Below the pieces are notes generated by a model. The model worked only from the letters and a program-made list of their open reading frames with translations, made no database searches and had not been told where the DNA came from. DNA of 37,598 nt. Origin: Lachnospiraceae bacterium (GTDB taxonomy: Bacteria > Bacillota_A > Clostridia > Lachnospirales > Lachnospiraceae). The stretch spans positions 1-37,598 of the forward strand of contig JAFXDD010000018.1 in NCBI GenBank assembly GCA_017516285.1, written 5' to 3'. The translations under genes were made by a program, and so were the position numbers. This document shows, in pieces, positions 15,272 to 23,483 of this stretch (position 1 is the first letter of the stretch; each line of letters begins with the position of its first letter).

Positions 15272-17095
15272 TTAGCGGTTAGCACGTTTTCTCATAGTCG
15301 GGTCTAAAATTTTCTTGCGAATGCGAAGGGAGGTAGGTGTTACTTCTAATAATTCATCTGTATCAATAAATTCCAAAGCCTGCTCCAGACTTAACACCTT
15401 TTTTGGAGTAAGGCGTAAGGCTTCATCAGCAGAAGAAGAGCGGGTATTGGTCAGCTGCTTTTTCTTGCAGACATTGATTTCGATGTCCTCCGGCTTTGCG
15501 GACTGACCTACTACCATGCCGGAATAAACCTTTTCACCGGGACCTATAAACAGAGTGCCGCGGTCCTGTGCATTGTAAAGACCATAGGTCACTGCTTCAC
15601 CTGCTTCAAAGGCAATCAGGGAGCCCTGTTTACGATACCGGATATCGCCCTTATATGGGCCGTAGTCATCGTAAATGGTGTTAAGGATACCATTTCCCTT
15701 GGTATCAGTCATAAACTCACCACGATAGCCAATCAGGCCTCTGGCCGGAATAGAGAATTCCAAGCGGGTATAACCGCCGGTACCGGTGCCCATACTGCGA
15801 AGCTCACCCTTTCTCTGGGAAAGCTTTTCAATCACCGTACCGGAAAATTCGTCGGGAACATCAATATAAGCCAGCTCCATTGGCTCTAACCTGTGTCCGC
15901 GCTCATCTGTACGGTACAGAACCTCAGCCTTGGAAACGGCAAATTCAAAGCCTTCACGGCGCATGTTTTCAATAAGAACAGACAGGTGCAGCTCACCACG
16001 GCCGGATACCTTAAAGGCATCAGCACTGTCTGTTTCCTCTACACGGAGAGAAACGTCAGTGTTTAATTCTTTGAAGAGTCTGTCGCGTAAATGACGGCTG
16101 GTTACATATTTGCCTTCCTTGCCTGCAAGCGGGGAGTCGTTTACCACAAAGTGCATAGCAATGGTAGGCTCAGAAATTTTTTGGAATGGTATCGGACGCA
16201 CTGCTTCTGTGTGACAGAGGGTATCGCCAATATGAATATCTGTAATACCGGAAATAGCTACAATAGAGCCGATACCGGCTTCGCGGACCTCTACTTTATT
16301 CAGGCCATCAAATTCATACAGCTTGCTTACTTTAACCTTTTTTTGCTTTTCAGGCTCGTGTGCATTCACAATCACAGCCTCCTGATTGACACGAATGGTA
16401 CCATTGTCCACCTTACCTACGCCGATACGACCTACGTATTCGTTATAGTCAATGGTGGAAATCAGCACCTGTGTACCTGCATCCGGATCACCGGTAGGAG
16501 CAGGAATATAGTCCAGGATTGTTTCGAACAATGGCATCATATCCTTGCCCGGAGTGTCCATGTCCAGAGAGGCGATGCCGGCCTTGGCAGAAGCAAAAAC
16601 AAATGGACAATCCAGCTGCGCGTCGTCTGCCTCCAGATCCAGAAAGAGCTCCAGTACTTCGTCCACGACTTCTGCAGGGCGGGCTTCCGGACGGTCGATT
16701 TTGTTCACACAAACTACTACCGGAAGCTTTAATTCCAGGGCCTTTCGAAGTACAAATTTGGTTTGAGGCATAGCACCTTCAAAGGCATCAACTACCAGAA
16801 TAACGCCATTAACCATTTTGAGTACACGCTCTACTTCACCGCCGAAGTCGGCATGTCCCGGGGTATCAATGATGTTAATTTTGGTGCCTTTATAGGTAAC
16901 GGCAGTGTTTTTGGCCAGAATGGTAATACCACGCTCACGCTCGATGTCGTTAGAGTCCATTACGCGCTCCGCTACCTCTTGGTGAGCGCGAAATACACCG
17001 GACTGCTTTAAGAGCTCGTCCACTAATGTGGTCTTGCCATGGTCAACGTGTGCGATAATTGCGACGTTTCTAACGTCTTGTCTTGTCTCGTTCAT
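15272..17095 (-). CDS. typA: Ribosome-associated GTPase TypA/BipA
   Basis: 607 residues, the family length. EF-G-like translational GTPase: P-loop AHVDHGKTT (15-23), switch regions RERGITI and [22 protein letters not shown], then domain 2, EF-G-like domains III and V, and the TypA-specific C-terminal domain ([32 protein letters not shown]). BipA acts in 50S assembly and stress adaptation, notably at low temperature. AGGAGG lies before the ATG. It is single-gene, with its own promoter. Confidence 0.97.
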   Translation of the reverse strand: MNETRQDVRNVAIIAHVDHGKTTLVDELLKQSGVFRAHQEVAERVMDSNDIERERGITILAKNTAVTYKGTKINIIDTPGHADFGGEVERVLKMVNGVILVVDAFEGAMPQTKFVLRKALELKLPVVVCVNKIDRPEARPAEVVDEVLELFLDLEADDAQLDCPFVFASAKAGIASLDMDTPGKDMMPLFETILDYIPAPTGDPDAGTQVLISTIDYNEYVGRIGVGKVDNGTIRVNQEAVIVNAHEPEKQKKVKVSKLYEFDGLNKVEVREAGIGSIVAISGITDIHIGDTLCHTEAVRPIPFQKISEPTIAMHFVVNDSPLAGKEGKYVTSRHLRDRLFKELNTDVSLRVEETDSADAFKVSGRGELHLSVLIENMRREGFEFAVSKAEVLYRTDERGHRLEPMELAYIDVPDEFSGTVIEKLSQRKGELRSMGTGTGGYTRLEFSIPARGLIGYRGEFMTDTKGNGILNTIYDDYGPYKGDIRYRKQGSLIAFEAGEAVTYGLYNAQDRGTLFIGPGEKVYSGMVVGQSAKPEDIEINVCKKKQLTNTRSSSADEALRLTPKKVLSLEQALEFIDTDELLEVTPTSLRIRKKILDPTMRKRANR

Positions 17096-17167
17096 GGAGC
17101 CTCCTTATTATTACAAAGCATGGCGGACAATACCGCAAAATGCTTAAAAATCTCTTGAAACCTTGAC

Positions 17168-17196
17168 ATTATAGCACCTAAAATGTCCGGTTGCAA
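17168..17196 (-). promoter_or_regulatory. Promoter of typA
   Basis: On the minus strand TTGCAA (17196-17191), 17 bp, perfect TATAAT (17173-17168). Leader about 65 bases. Confidence 0.75.
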
Positions 17197-17280
17197 GCAA
17201 ATACACAAAATTACCCGTCTTGTACACAAAAAAGAGCATAAAGTTTAAAACTCACATTTTAAGATTTTTTAAAGAAGAAG

Positions 17281-17380
17281 AGAAAAACAGGAAAAAAGAA
17301 AGGTATGTTTCACTACATTCGTCGAGACCCGCGGTGGGTTAGACTTCTATTTCCTGAAATCCTGTAGTAAAATTTATCAT
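17281..17380. other. Structured-looking intergenic segment before the SSB-like gene
   Basis: Part of the 354-bp gap between typA and the SSB-like gene. It is more GC-rich than its flanks and has three pairable segments: CAGGAAA (17289-17295) with TTTCCTG (17350-17356), ACTACA (17312-17317) with TGTAGT (17363-17368), and ACCC/GGGT around GCGGT (17327-17339). The first two pairings cross. I recognise no RNA family. The rest of the gap holds the typA promoter and AT-rich sequence. Confidence 0.3.
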
Positions 17381-17449
17381 GTTTAACGGATGACTTTTTA
17401 AAGTCCAAAATTTAAGAACCAATATCCAACTAGAAAGGGGAAATACAAC

Positions 17450-18097
17450 ATGACCGGAAAAGAATTAGAAAACAATCAGGTAACGATTATAGGTGAGGTG
17501 GTAAGTACATTTACTTATAATCACGAAATTTATGGAGAGGGCTTTTATATGATGGAGCTTAAGGTAGAACGCCTAAGCAGCTCACATGATATTATCCCTG
17601 TCATGATTTCAGAACGTCTTATCGATGTAACAAAGGATTACAGAGGATGTTTTATGGAGATTGAGGGACAGTTCCGTTCTTATAATCGCCATGATGAAAG
17701 AAAAAATAAGTTAGTTTTAAGCGTTTTTGCAAGGGAAGCAAATTTTGTGGAGCTTGATGAGGAAAATATGCCGGAGAGCAATAAAACCAACAGTATTTAT
17801 CTGGATGGATACATATGCAAAGAGCCGATTTATCGTAAAACACCTTTAGGCAGGGAAATTGCAGACCTGCTTTTGGCGGTAAACCGTCCGTATGGCAAAA
17901 GCGATTATATTCCATGCATCAGCTGGGGCAGAAATGCACGCTTTGCAGGCAACTTTAAGGTGGGAGAAAGAGTGCTTGTTTGGGGGCGCATTCAGAGTAG
18001 GGAATATATGAAGCGAATCGACGAGGAGCATGTGGAAAAACGTGTGGCATACGAGGTAAGCGTAAGCAAGCTTGAAACAGTACCGGAGGATTGCTAA
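17450..18097 (+). CDS. SSB-like protein with two OB folds
   Basis: 215 residues. Two similar halves: residues 8-105 (VTIIGEVVSTFTYNHEIYGEGFYMMELKVERL) and 113-210 (NSIYLDGYICKEPIYRKTPLGREIADLLLAVNRP), each starting with the strand pattern of an OB fold; the second half is the more SSB-like (SDYIPCISWGRNARF, GERVLVWGRIQSREY). Typical SSB has one OB fold and an acidic tail ending in DDIPF; this one ends in VPEDC and lacks that tip. Single-stranded nucleic-acid binding is likely; a role as the main replication SSB is unlikely. Similar proteins occur in Clostridia without a fixed role. AAAGGGG precedes the start. Confidence 0.75.
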   Translation: MTGKELENNQVTIIGEVVSTFTYNHEIYGEGFYMMELKVERLSSSHDIIPVMISERLIDVTKDYRGCFMEIEGQFRSYNRHDERKNKLVLSVFAREANFVELDEENMPESNKTNSIYLDGYICKEPIYRKTPLGREIADLLLAVNRPYGKSDYIPCISWGRNARFAGNFKVGERVLVWGRIQSREYMKRIDEEHVEKRVAYEVSVSKLETVPEDC

Positions 18098-18102
18098 AGC
18101 TT

Positions 18103-18137
18103 AGGGGCAGATGATTTGTTCGTCTGCCCCTGATTTT
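18103..18137 (+). terminator. Bidirectional terminator between the SSB-like gene and the DeoR regulator
   Basis: A 12-bp stem AGGGGCAGATGA with TCGTCTGCCCCT (one G-U pair, 18103-18131), followed by a T-run on the plus strand. It sits between convergent genes. Confidence 0.88.
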
Positions 18138-18901
18138 TAAACCATGATAAAATTCTGTACATTACTCTTTAACAATTCAGCATCTTCTGCAGTAGAAGGA
18201 TGTTCCGTGGTAATAATATAATCTGCTGCGCTGATATCTGCAATCTTGGCAAAGGCAGTCCGTCCTAATTTAGTAGCATCTGCTGCAATGATTTTGGTAG
18301 CGGCACGGGAAAGCATCATGCGGGCCAGCTCTACCTCTTGGCTGTAATAAGTGGTCAGACCGTTATCCTGGGAAATGCCGTCCACAGATAAAATCAGCTT
18401 GTCCGCGTGGTACTTCTCCAACTGAGTAATAGCGTCATCACCATAGGTAAATTGGTGCTTGGCGTTGGTAAAACCACCTAACAAAACTACATTGAAATTT
18501 GGATTGGAACCGGCCTCCAAGGCAATGGCAATGGAATTGGTAACAATGCAAAGATTAATCTTGGGCGGAATCATGCGAAACAGTGTCAGGGTAGTGGTAC
18601 CGGCATTGAGCATGATGGTATCATTTTCATCAATCATATCCACAATTTTCTGAGCAATGGCCTGCTTTTGCGGCTGGTTTGCAGAGAGGCGCTGCTGCAT
18701 ATCCATATTGTAGTAGGTTTTATAGGAGCTCACGGCACCACCATGTACTCTGGATAAGAGACCCTTGGCTTCCAAATCTGCCAGGTCCATACGTATCGTC
18801 ACATCAGAGATTTCAAACAGGGCACTTAATTCATTTACTCGTACCTTACCCTCTCGATTTAAAATCTCCAGTATCTTTTGTTTTCTTTCAAAAATATCCA
18901 T
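18137..18901 (-). CDS. DeoR/GlpR-family transcriptional regulator
   Basis: 254 residues from the ATG at 18901, with GAGAGG 8 bases upstream; an in-frame TTG at 18907 is disfavoured. The N-terminal DeoR helix-turn-helix (about 5-57: ERKQKILEILNREGKVRVNELS, VTIRMDLADLEAKGLLSRVHGGA) is followed by the sugar-phosphate sensor domain with TIMLNAGTTT, VTNSIAIALEA, LGGF and DGISQDNGLTTY. Family members repress sugar catabolism genes and respond to a phosphorylated sugar. It is divergent from the FGGY kinase, so it is the likely local regulator. TATAGT with TGC upstream (18938-18933) may be an extended -10. Confidence 0.93.
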   Translation of the reverse strand: MDIFERKQKILEILNREGKVRVNELSALFEISDVTIRMDLADLEAKGLLSRVHGGAVSSYKTYYNMDMQQRLSANQPQKQAIAQKIVDMIDENDTIMLNAGTTTLTLFRMIPPKINLCIVTNSIAIALEAGSNPNFNVVLLGGFTNAKHQFTYGDDAITQLEKYHADKLILSVDGISQDNGLTTYYSQEVELARMMLSRAATKIIAADATKLGRTAFAKIADISAADYIITTEHPSTAEDAELLKSNVQNFIMV

Positions 18902-19040
18902 AATCAAAACCTCTCTTGCGATAATTATCTTAACTATAGCACATATCGCAGGTAAATACCAGCTAAATTTAAGGTATTTGGGGAAGTTTATATAGTTGCT
19001 GATGCAGATAAAAAATAATAAACGTAAGTGAATATAAAAT

Positions 19041-19115
19041 AAACTTTCGAATGCTTTCGAAAAACGAAATAATAAGTTATATATATGTTATAAATAAATT
19101 TCGAATGTCTTGACA
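19041..19115 (+). promoter_or_regulatory. Candidate DeoR operator sites before the FGGY kinase
   Basis: Three TTTCG/CGAAA sites in a short space: ACTTTCGAATGCTTTCGAAA (19043-19062) followed by ACGAAAT, and ATTTCGAATGTCT (19099-19110) ending at the -35 box. The spacing and the repeated CTTTCGAATG word fit operators of the AgaR/GlpR type. Confidence 0.5.
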
Positions 19116-19138
19116 ACGAAGAGATATGGTAATAAAAT
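19110..19138 (+). promoter_or_regulatory. Promoter of the FGGY kinase gene
   Basis: Perfect TTGACA (19110-19115), 17 bp, TAAAAT (19133-19138). An operator candidate touches the -35, so repression is plausible. Confidence 0.75.
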
Positions 19139-19191
19139 AATAGAGAAATATAATTTAGACGACGAGATACTCTGGAAAGGATTTTAAGGAT

Positions 19192-20649
19192 ATGTATATA
19201 GGAGTTGATCTTGGAAGTACCAACATAAAAGCAGCTATATATGATGCAAAGCTTCATCTGATTGACCGGAAGTCCAGGCCGGTTACCTATATTCGTGAAA
19301 ATGGATTTGTGGAGTTAGATACCATAGCGTATTGTCATACACTGACAGCGTTATTGGAAGAGATGCTTAAGGAGCATGGTATAGAGTGTGTAAAGCATAT
19401 TGCATTTACGGGGCAGGCGGAGTCTTTGGTAGTCTTGGATGAGGCAGGAAATCCCCTTATGAATGCCATTTCTTGGATGGACGAGCGCTCTGTGGAGGAG
19501 TGCGCGGTATTGGCGGCGCAATTTACACAGGCAGAGTGTGAGGCGGTGACCGGACAGCAGGCAGTGCTTCCTACCTGGCCGGCTACAAAGATTTTGTGGT
19601 TAAAAAATCACAGACCGGAAATTTATGAAAAAGCAGCTACGTATATGCTGTTAAAGGATTATGTTGTTTATTATCTGACAGGGGTTATGCTTTCCGATAT
19701 GTCCATTGCGACGTTTTCTTTTTATTTTGATATTTATAAGAAGTGCTATTGGAAGAAAATGCTGGATGCCATAGGTATCAGTGAGGCCAAGCTTCCTCCT
19801 CTGGCAGAGCCTTGTACCATTGCGGGCAGGATGCATGAGGAGATTGCAGGGAAGCTTGGGCTTAATATGCAGCCGGAGATTAATATCGGTACCTTGGATC
19901 ATTTTACGGGCATGATAGGAACAGGCAATATTGCACCGGGCGGCATTACCTTGTCCACCGGTACGGTTATGGCCATGACTGCTATGGCCGAGGAACCTGT
20001 AGCACATGATACGGGTATTGCCATGCATTATGGCTTTAGGCCTGATACCCATGTAATGCTTCCTGTTGTAGAGAGTGGCGGTGTCAGTCTGGAATGGTTT
20101 CGCAGAACCTGTATGCCGGATGTGAGCTATGATGAAATGAACCGGGTGCTGGCCGAAAGGGGCGGCAATCAGCTGATTTTCCTGCCTTATCTGGTAGGTG
20201 CCAATGCACCGGAATTTGACACCCTTGCTACGGGTGTATTCTGGGGGCTTAGACAGGAGCATGATGTGTATGATATGGCCCATGCGGTTATGGAGGGTGT
20301 GGCCTTTGTACTGCGTAAAAATTGTGAGGCAATTACAGAGAAGGGGACAAAGCTTACATCCATTATTGCTACCGGCGGCGGTGCTAAAAGTGATATATGG
20401 TGTCAGCTGCAGGCAGATATCACTGGCCTTCCGATTTTGATACCGGAGGAAAAGGAGGCGGCATGTCTGGGGGCAGCAATTATTGCGGCAGTGGCAGATG
20501 GTGCTATTTCTGATCTGGAGACTGCTGTAAAGGATATCCGTATAAAGAAAAAATTCGAGCCTCATTACAGCGAGGAAACAGAACGTAAATATCGTCGTTT
20601 CTGCATGCTGTACCGGGCATCTCTGGAAATTGCGGGCTTTGATAAATAA
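19192..20649 (+). CDS. FGGY-family carbohydrate kinase
   Basis: 485 residues, the usual size. Sugar or polyol kinase with the ATP-binding N-terminal start MYIGVDLGSTNIKAAIYD, the GQAESLVVLDEAGNPLMNAISWMDER substrate region, and in the second domain STGTVMAMT, LPYLVGANAPE and the ATGGGAKSDIWCQLQADITG signature. The substrate cannot be named; it may be a pentulose, polyol or modified sugar. AAAGGA lies about 10 bases before the ATG and AAGGA directly before it. It is divergent from the DeoR regulator and followed by the aminotransferase, which has its own promoter. Confidence 0.9.
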   Translation: MYIGVDLGSTNIKAAIYDAKLHLIDRKSRPVTYIRENGFVELDTIAYCHTLTALLEEMLKEHGIECVKHIAFTGQAESLVVLDEAGNPLMNAISWMDERSVEECAVLAAQFTQAECEAVTGQQAVLPTWPATKILWLKNHRPEIYEKAATYMLLKDYVVYYLTGVMLSDMSIATFSFYFDIYKKCYWKKMLDAIGISEAKLPPLAEPCTIAGRMHEEIAGKLGLNMQPEINIGTLDHFTGMIGTGNIAPGGITLSTGTVMAMTAMAEEPVAHDTGIAMHYGFRPDTHVMLPVVESGGVSLEWFRRTCMPDVSYDEMNRVLAERGGNQLIFLPYLVGANAPEFDTLATGVFWGLRQEHDVYDMAHAVMEGVAFVLRKNCEAITEKGTKLTSIIATGGGAKSDIWCQLQADITGLPILIPEEKEAACLGAAIIAAVADGAISDLETAVKDIRIKKKFEPHYSEETERKYRRFCMLYRASLEIAGFDK

Positions 20650-20675
20650 TATGACAGTTAAAGTTATTAATTTTT

Positions 20676-20747
20676 ACGAAAAGTTATTGACTTATTATTA
20701 AATTAATATATAATGATATTAAATCATAAATTGACGAAAGTTATCAA
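20676..20747 (+). promoter_or_regulatory. Promoter and repeated operator candidate of the aminotransferase gene
   Basis: TTGACT (20687-20692), 16 bp, perfect TATAAT (20709-20714). Two copies of ACGAAA(A)GTTAT flank it, at 20676 and 20734. The first overlaps the -35 and the second lies just past the start point. Same core (CGAAAG) as the sites before the kinase. Confidence 0.6.
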
Positions 20748-20784
20748 AAGTCAATATGAAATAAAATGAAAAGAGGTTTTTACT

Positions 20785-22155
20785 ATGAGCAAAAATTGGG
20801 CAACTATGGACCTTACAAAAGTTCCTAATATGGTATCAGCTACCGTTCCGGGTCCAAAATCTATTGAGTATCATGACAGATGTGCCGCTTACATGAAGGG
20901 TTACTCCAGTCAGGTAAAGCTTTTCCCGGTAACATTTGAATCCGGTTACGGCTATACACTTACTGACGTTGACGGCAATACATATCTTGATTTTTCATCC
21001 GGTATTTATGTAACCGGTCTTGGACATTGCCATCCAAAGATTAGTGAAGCAGTTGCTGAGCAGGCAAAGAAGCTTATGAACTGCCACGACTTTACTACCA
21101 GAGTAAAGATGGAATTAGTTGAAAAAATGCATGAAATTACAGGTGGTCGTTTCGGCGGCTTCCAGTTCTATGATTCCGGTACAACCGCAGTAGAAGCTGG
21201 TTTACGTTGTGCACGTGCAGCTACAGGCAAGCAGGAGTTTATCTCTTTCTTCAGAGATTTCCACGGTAAGACCTACGGTGCTAACTCACTTGCAGTAGTT
21301 GGTGCAGATACTCACATGAGAGCTCCTGGCTTTATGTTAGTACCTAGACCAAACCCATATCGTGACTTCTTTGGCAGAAGCGAAGAGGAAGCTTGGAAGG
21401 ATTCTACTCCTTATATTCATATGATCGAAGGTATGCTTGACAACGCTTGCGCAAACGGCGGCAAGAATGTTGCAGCTATCGTATTAGAGCCTGTTCAGGG
21501 TTGGGGCGGTTCCATCATCCCTCCTGCAGATTTCATCCCTGCTCTTCGTGAGCTGTGCGATAAGAGAGGTATCTTACTTTTCGCAGATGAAGTTCTTAAC
21601 TGTATGGCTAGAACCGGTAAGTATCTTGCTATGGATCACTGGAACGTTACAGCTGATATTACTACACTTGGTAAAGGCTTTGGTAACGGTTTCCCTGTAA
21701 CAGCATTGGCAGTATCTAAGGATCTTGCTCCTGCAATTGAAAAGATTTCTGCTTCTTCCAGCTACGGTGGTAACCCAATGGCTTGTATCGCAGCTTTAGA
21801 GTCTATCAGAGTAATTGAAGAAGAGAATTTGAATGAGCGTTCTGCACATCTGGGCGAGATTATGCTTGCAAGAATGGAAGAAATGAAGGCTGCTCATCCA
21901 ATCATCGGTGATGTACGTGCTATCGGTTGTCTCCAGGCTATCGAGGTTGTTAAGGACCGCGAGACAAAGGAACCGTTTGCAGAGGCTGGTACTATGATTT
22001 ACCAGAAGGCATTCGAAAAGGGTCTGGCTTGGGTTCCATCAGGTCACATCTTACGTATGTCTCCTCCAATGATCTTAGACGACGCTGCAGCGCTTAAGGG
22101 TCTTGACATTATTGAAGAGGCTGTTTACGAAACTGAAAAGCATTTCGGTTATTAA
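20785..22155 (+). CDS. Class III pyridoxal-phosphate aminotransferase
   Basis: 456 residues. Class III fold: YDSGTTAVEAG (PLP phosphate site, 129-139), the FRDFHGKTYGA aromatic stacking region (156-166), LFADEV with D268, and the Schiff-base lysine K297 in TTLGKGFGNGFP. Members act on terminal or omega amino groups or, in the inosose group, on keto-cyclitols; the substrate is not evident. AGAGGTTTT precedes the ATG. Codons lean to GCT, GGT, AAG, TCT and GTT more than in neighbours, which suggests high expression. It lies in the same gene set as the kinase, the oxidoreductase and the aldolase. Confidence 0.92.
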   Translation: MSKNWATMDLTKVPNMVSATVPGPKSIEYHDRCAAYMKGYSSQVKLFPVTFESGYGYTLTDVDGNTYLDFSSGIYVTGLGHCHPKISEAVAEQAKKLMNCHDFTTRVKMELVEKMHEITGGRFGGFQFYDSGTTAVEAGLRCARAATGKQEFISFFRDFHGKTYGANSLAVVGADTHMRAPGFMLVPRPNPYRDFFGRSEEEAWKDSTPYIHMIEGMLDNACANGGKNVAAIVLEPVQGWGGSIIPPADFIPALRELCDKRGILLFADEVLNCMARTGKYLAMDHWNVTADITTLGKGFGNGFPVTALAVSKDLAPAIEKISASSSYGGNPMACIAALESIRVIEEENLNERSAHLGEIMLARMEEMKAAHPIIGDVRAIGCLQAIEVVKDRETKEPFAEAGTMIYQKAFEKGLAWVPSGHILRMSPPMILDDAAALKGLDIIEEAVYETEKHFGY

Positions 22156-22187
22156 GTTAAAAATTTAGTTTCTATGGTAACTTGAGT

Positions 22188-22230
22188 ATTACACCCAGAC
22201 AGTGAGCTGTTTGGGTGTAATAAAATTCTT
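22188..22230 (+). terminator. Strong hairpin between aminotransferase and oxidoreductase genes
   Basis: A 15-bp stem (22188-22202 with 22207-22221, one G-U pair) on a TGAG loop, followed by a mixed A/T stretch rather than a clean T-tract. It could be a partial terminator or an mRNA-stabilising stem that separates expression of the two genes. Confidence 0.7.
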
Positions 22231-22261
22231 TTTAGATTTAAAGGATGAAAGGATAGAATTT

Positions 22262-23395
22262 ATGAAAACTGTAAAATTTGGTCTTATCGGCTGTGGTCTT
22301 ATGGCAAGAGAATTTGCTTCTGCAGCTGCACGTTGGTGCCACCTGACAGAGGATGTTCCGAGACCGGAAATCGTTGGTATCTGCTCTGTTGCTCCTAAGG
22401 AAATGGAGTGGTTCCAGAAGAATTTTCCTGAAATAAAGTATGCTGTTTCTGATTATAAGGAGCTTTTGGACAAAGAGGATATTGATGCTATTTACTGTGC
22501 AGTTCCTCACAATCTTCATGAGCAGTTTTATATCGACATTATCAAGAGCGGCAAGGCGCTTTTGGGCGAAAAGCCGTTTGGTATTGACAAAAAGGCGAAT
22601 GAAAATATTTTAAAGGCATTGGAAGAAAATCCGGGTACCTTTGTTCGTTGCTGCAGCGAATTCCCGTATTACCCTGCTATGCAGACCATGATTAACTGGT
22701 ATAAGGAAGGCAAATTCGGCAAGGTTTTGGAAGTAAAGTGTGGCTTCTGTCACTGCAGTGATATGGATACCAACAAGCCTATCAACTGGAAACGTATGGT
22801 GAAGTTTAACGGTGAATACGGCTGTCTGGGAGATTTGGGTATACATACACAGCATGTACCGTTCCGTTTAGGATTTAAGCCAAAGACTGTAAGTGCTCAT
22901 TTCAGTAATATCGTTAAGGAACGTCCTGACGGCAAGGGCGGTGTAGCAGTATGTGATACCTTTGACAACTGCACCCTTTTCTGTACTACAGAAAATGCAG
23001 ACGGAGATGAGATTCCGATTACCTTTGAAACCAAGCGTATGGAGCCGGGTTCTACCAACCGCTGGTACTTTGAAATTTACGGCATGGATTGCAGTGCTCG
23101 CTTCTCCAGTGATGATGCAAATGCATTCCATTATACCTCCTCCTGGGGTAAGGAACAGTCCTGGAATCGTATTATTATCGGTTACAAGCCTATGATTCCT
23201 ACGATTACCGGACCGATTTTCGAATTTGGTTTTACCGATGCTATCCAGCAGCAGATTGCAGCATTTATGCTTGAGTATTCAGGCGTGGAAGTTCCTTTCG
23301 GACTCTTTACTCCGGAAGAAACAGCACTTTCTCATACCCTTGCAACAGCAGCATTAAAGTCTCATTATAACAAAACTATTGAGTTTCTTGGATAA
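22262..23395 (+). CDS. Gfo/Idh/MocA-family NAD(P)-dependent oxidoreductase
   Basis: 377 residues from the ATG at 22262 with GAAAGGA 8 bases upstream; a longer GTG start at 22202 runs through the hairpin and is rejected. N-terminal Rossmann domain with GCGLMA (10-15) and the family catalytic EKPFG (103-107); the C-terminal alpha/beta domain has CLGDLGIHTQHVPFRLG, equivalent to the D-G-H active-site motif. The family oxidises or reduces a sugar or cyclitol hydroxyl. The strong hairpin before it suggests weaker expression than the aminotransferase. Confidence 0.93.
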   Translation: MKTVKFGLIGCGLMAREFASAAARWCHLTEDVPRPEIVGICSVAPKEMEWFQKNFPEIKYAVSDYKELLDKEDIDAIYCAVPHNLHEQFYIDIIKSGKALLGEKPFGIDKKANENILKALEENPGTFVRCCSEFPYYPAMQTMINWYKEGKFGKVLEVKCGFCHCSDMDTNKPINWKRMVKFNGEYGCLGDLGIHTQHVPFRLGFKPKTVSAHFSNIVKERPDGKGGVAVCDTFDNCTLFCTTENADGDEIPITFETKRMEPGSTNRWYFEIYGMDCSARFSSDDANAFHYTSSWGKEQSWNRIIIGYKPMIPTITGPIFEFGFTDAIQQQIAAFMLEYSGVEVPFGLFTPEETALSHTLATAALKSHYNKTIEFLG

Positions 23396-23407
23396 TTTTG
23401 GTATAAT
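23379..23407 (+). promoter_or_regulatory. Promoter of the class II aldolase gene
   Basis: TTGAGT (23379-23384), 17 bp, perfect TATAAT (23402-23407), starting inside the end of the oxidoreductase gene. A single ATTACGAAAAT site follows at 23450-23460. Confidence 0.65.
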
Positions 23408-23483
23408 TAAGTAGTAAATTTTTGCATCGTAATTATGAAGGTACTGAATAATTACGAAAATTTAAAAAACGGGAGACAAAAAT

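Noticed and set aside
19651..20565. A 304-codon minus-strand frame inside the FGGY kinase
   Set aside because: Composition rich in Cys, His, Arg and Ile, no ribosome binding site, and it lies wholly inside a gene with clear kinase motifs.
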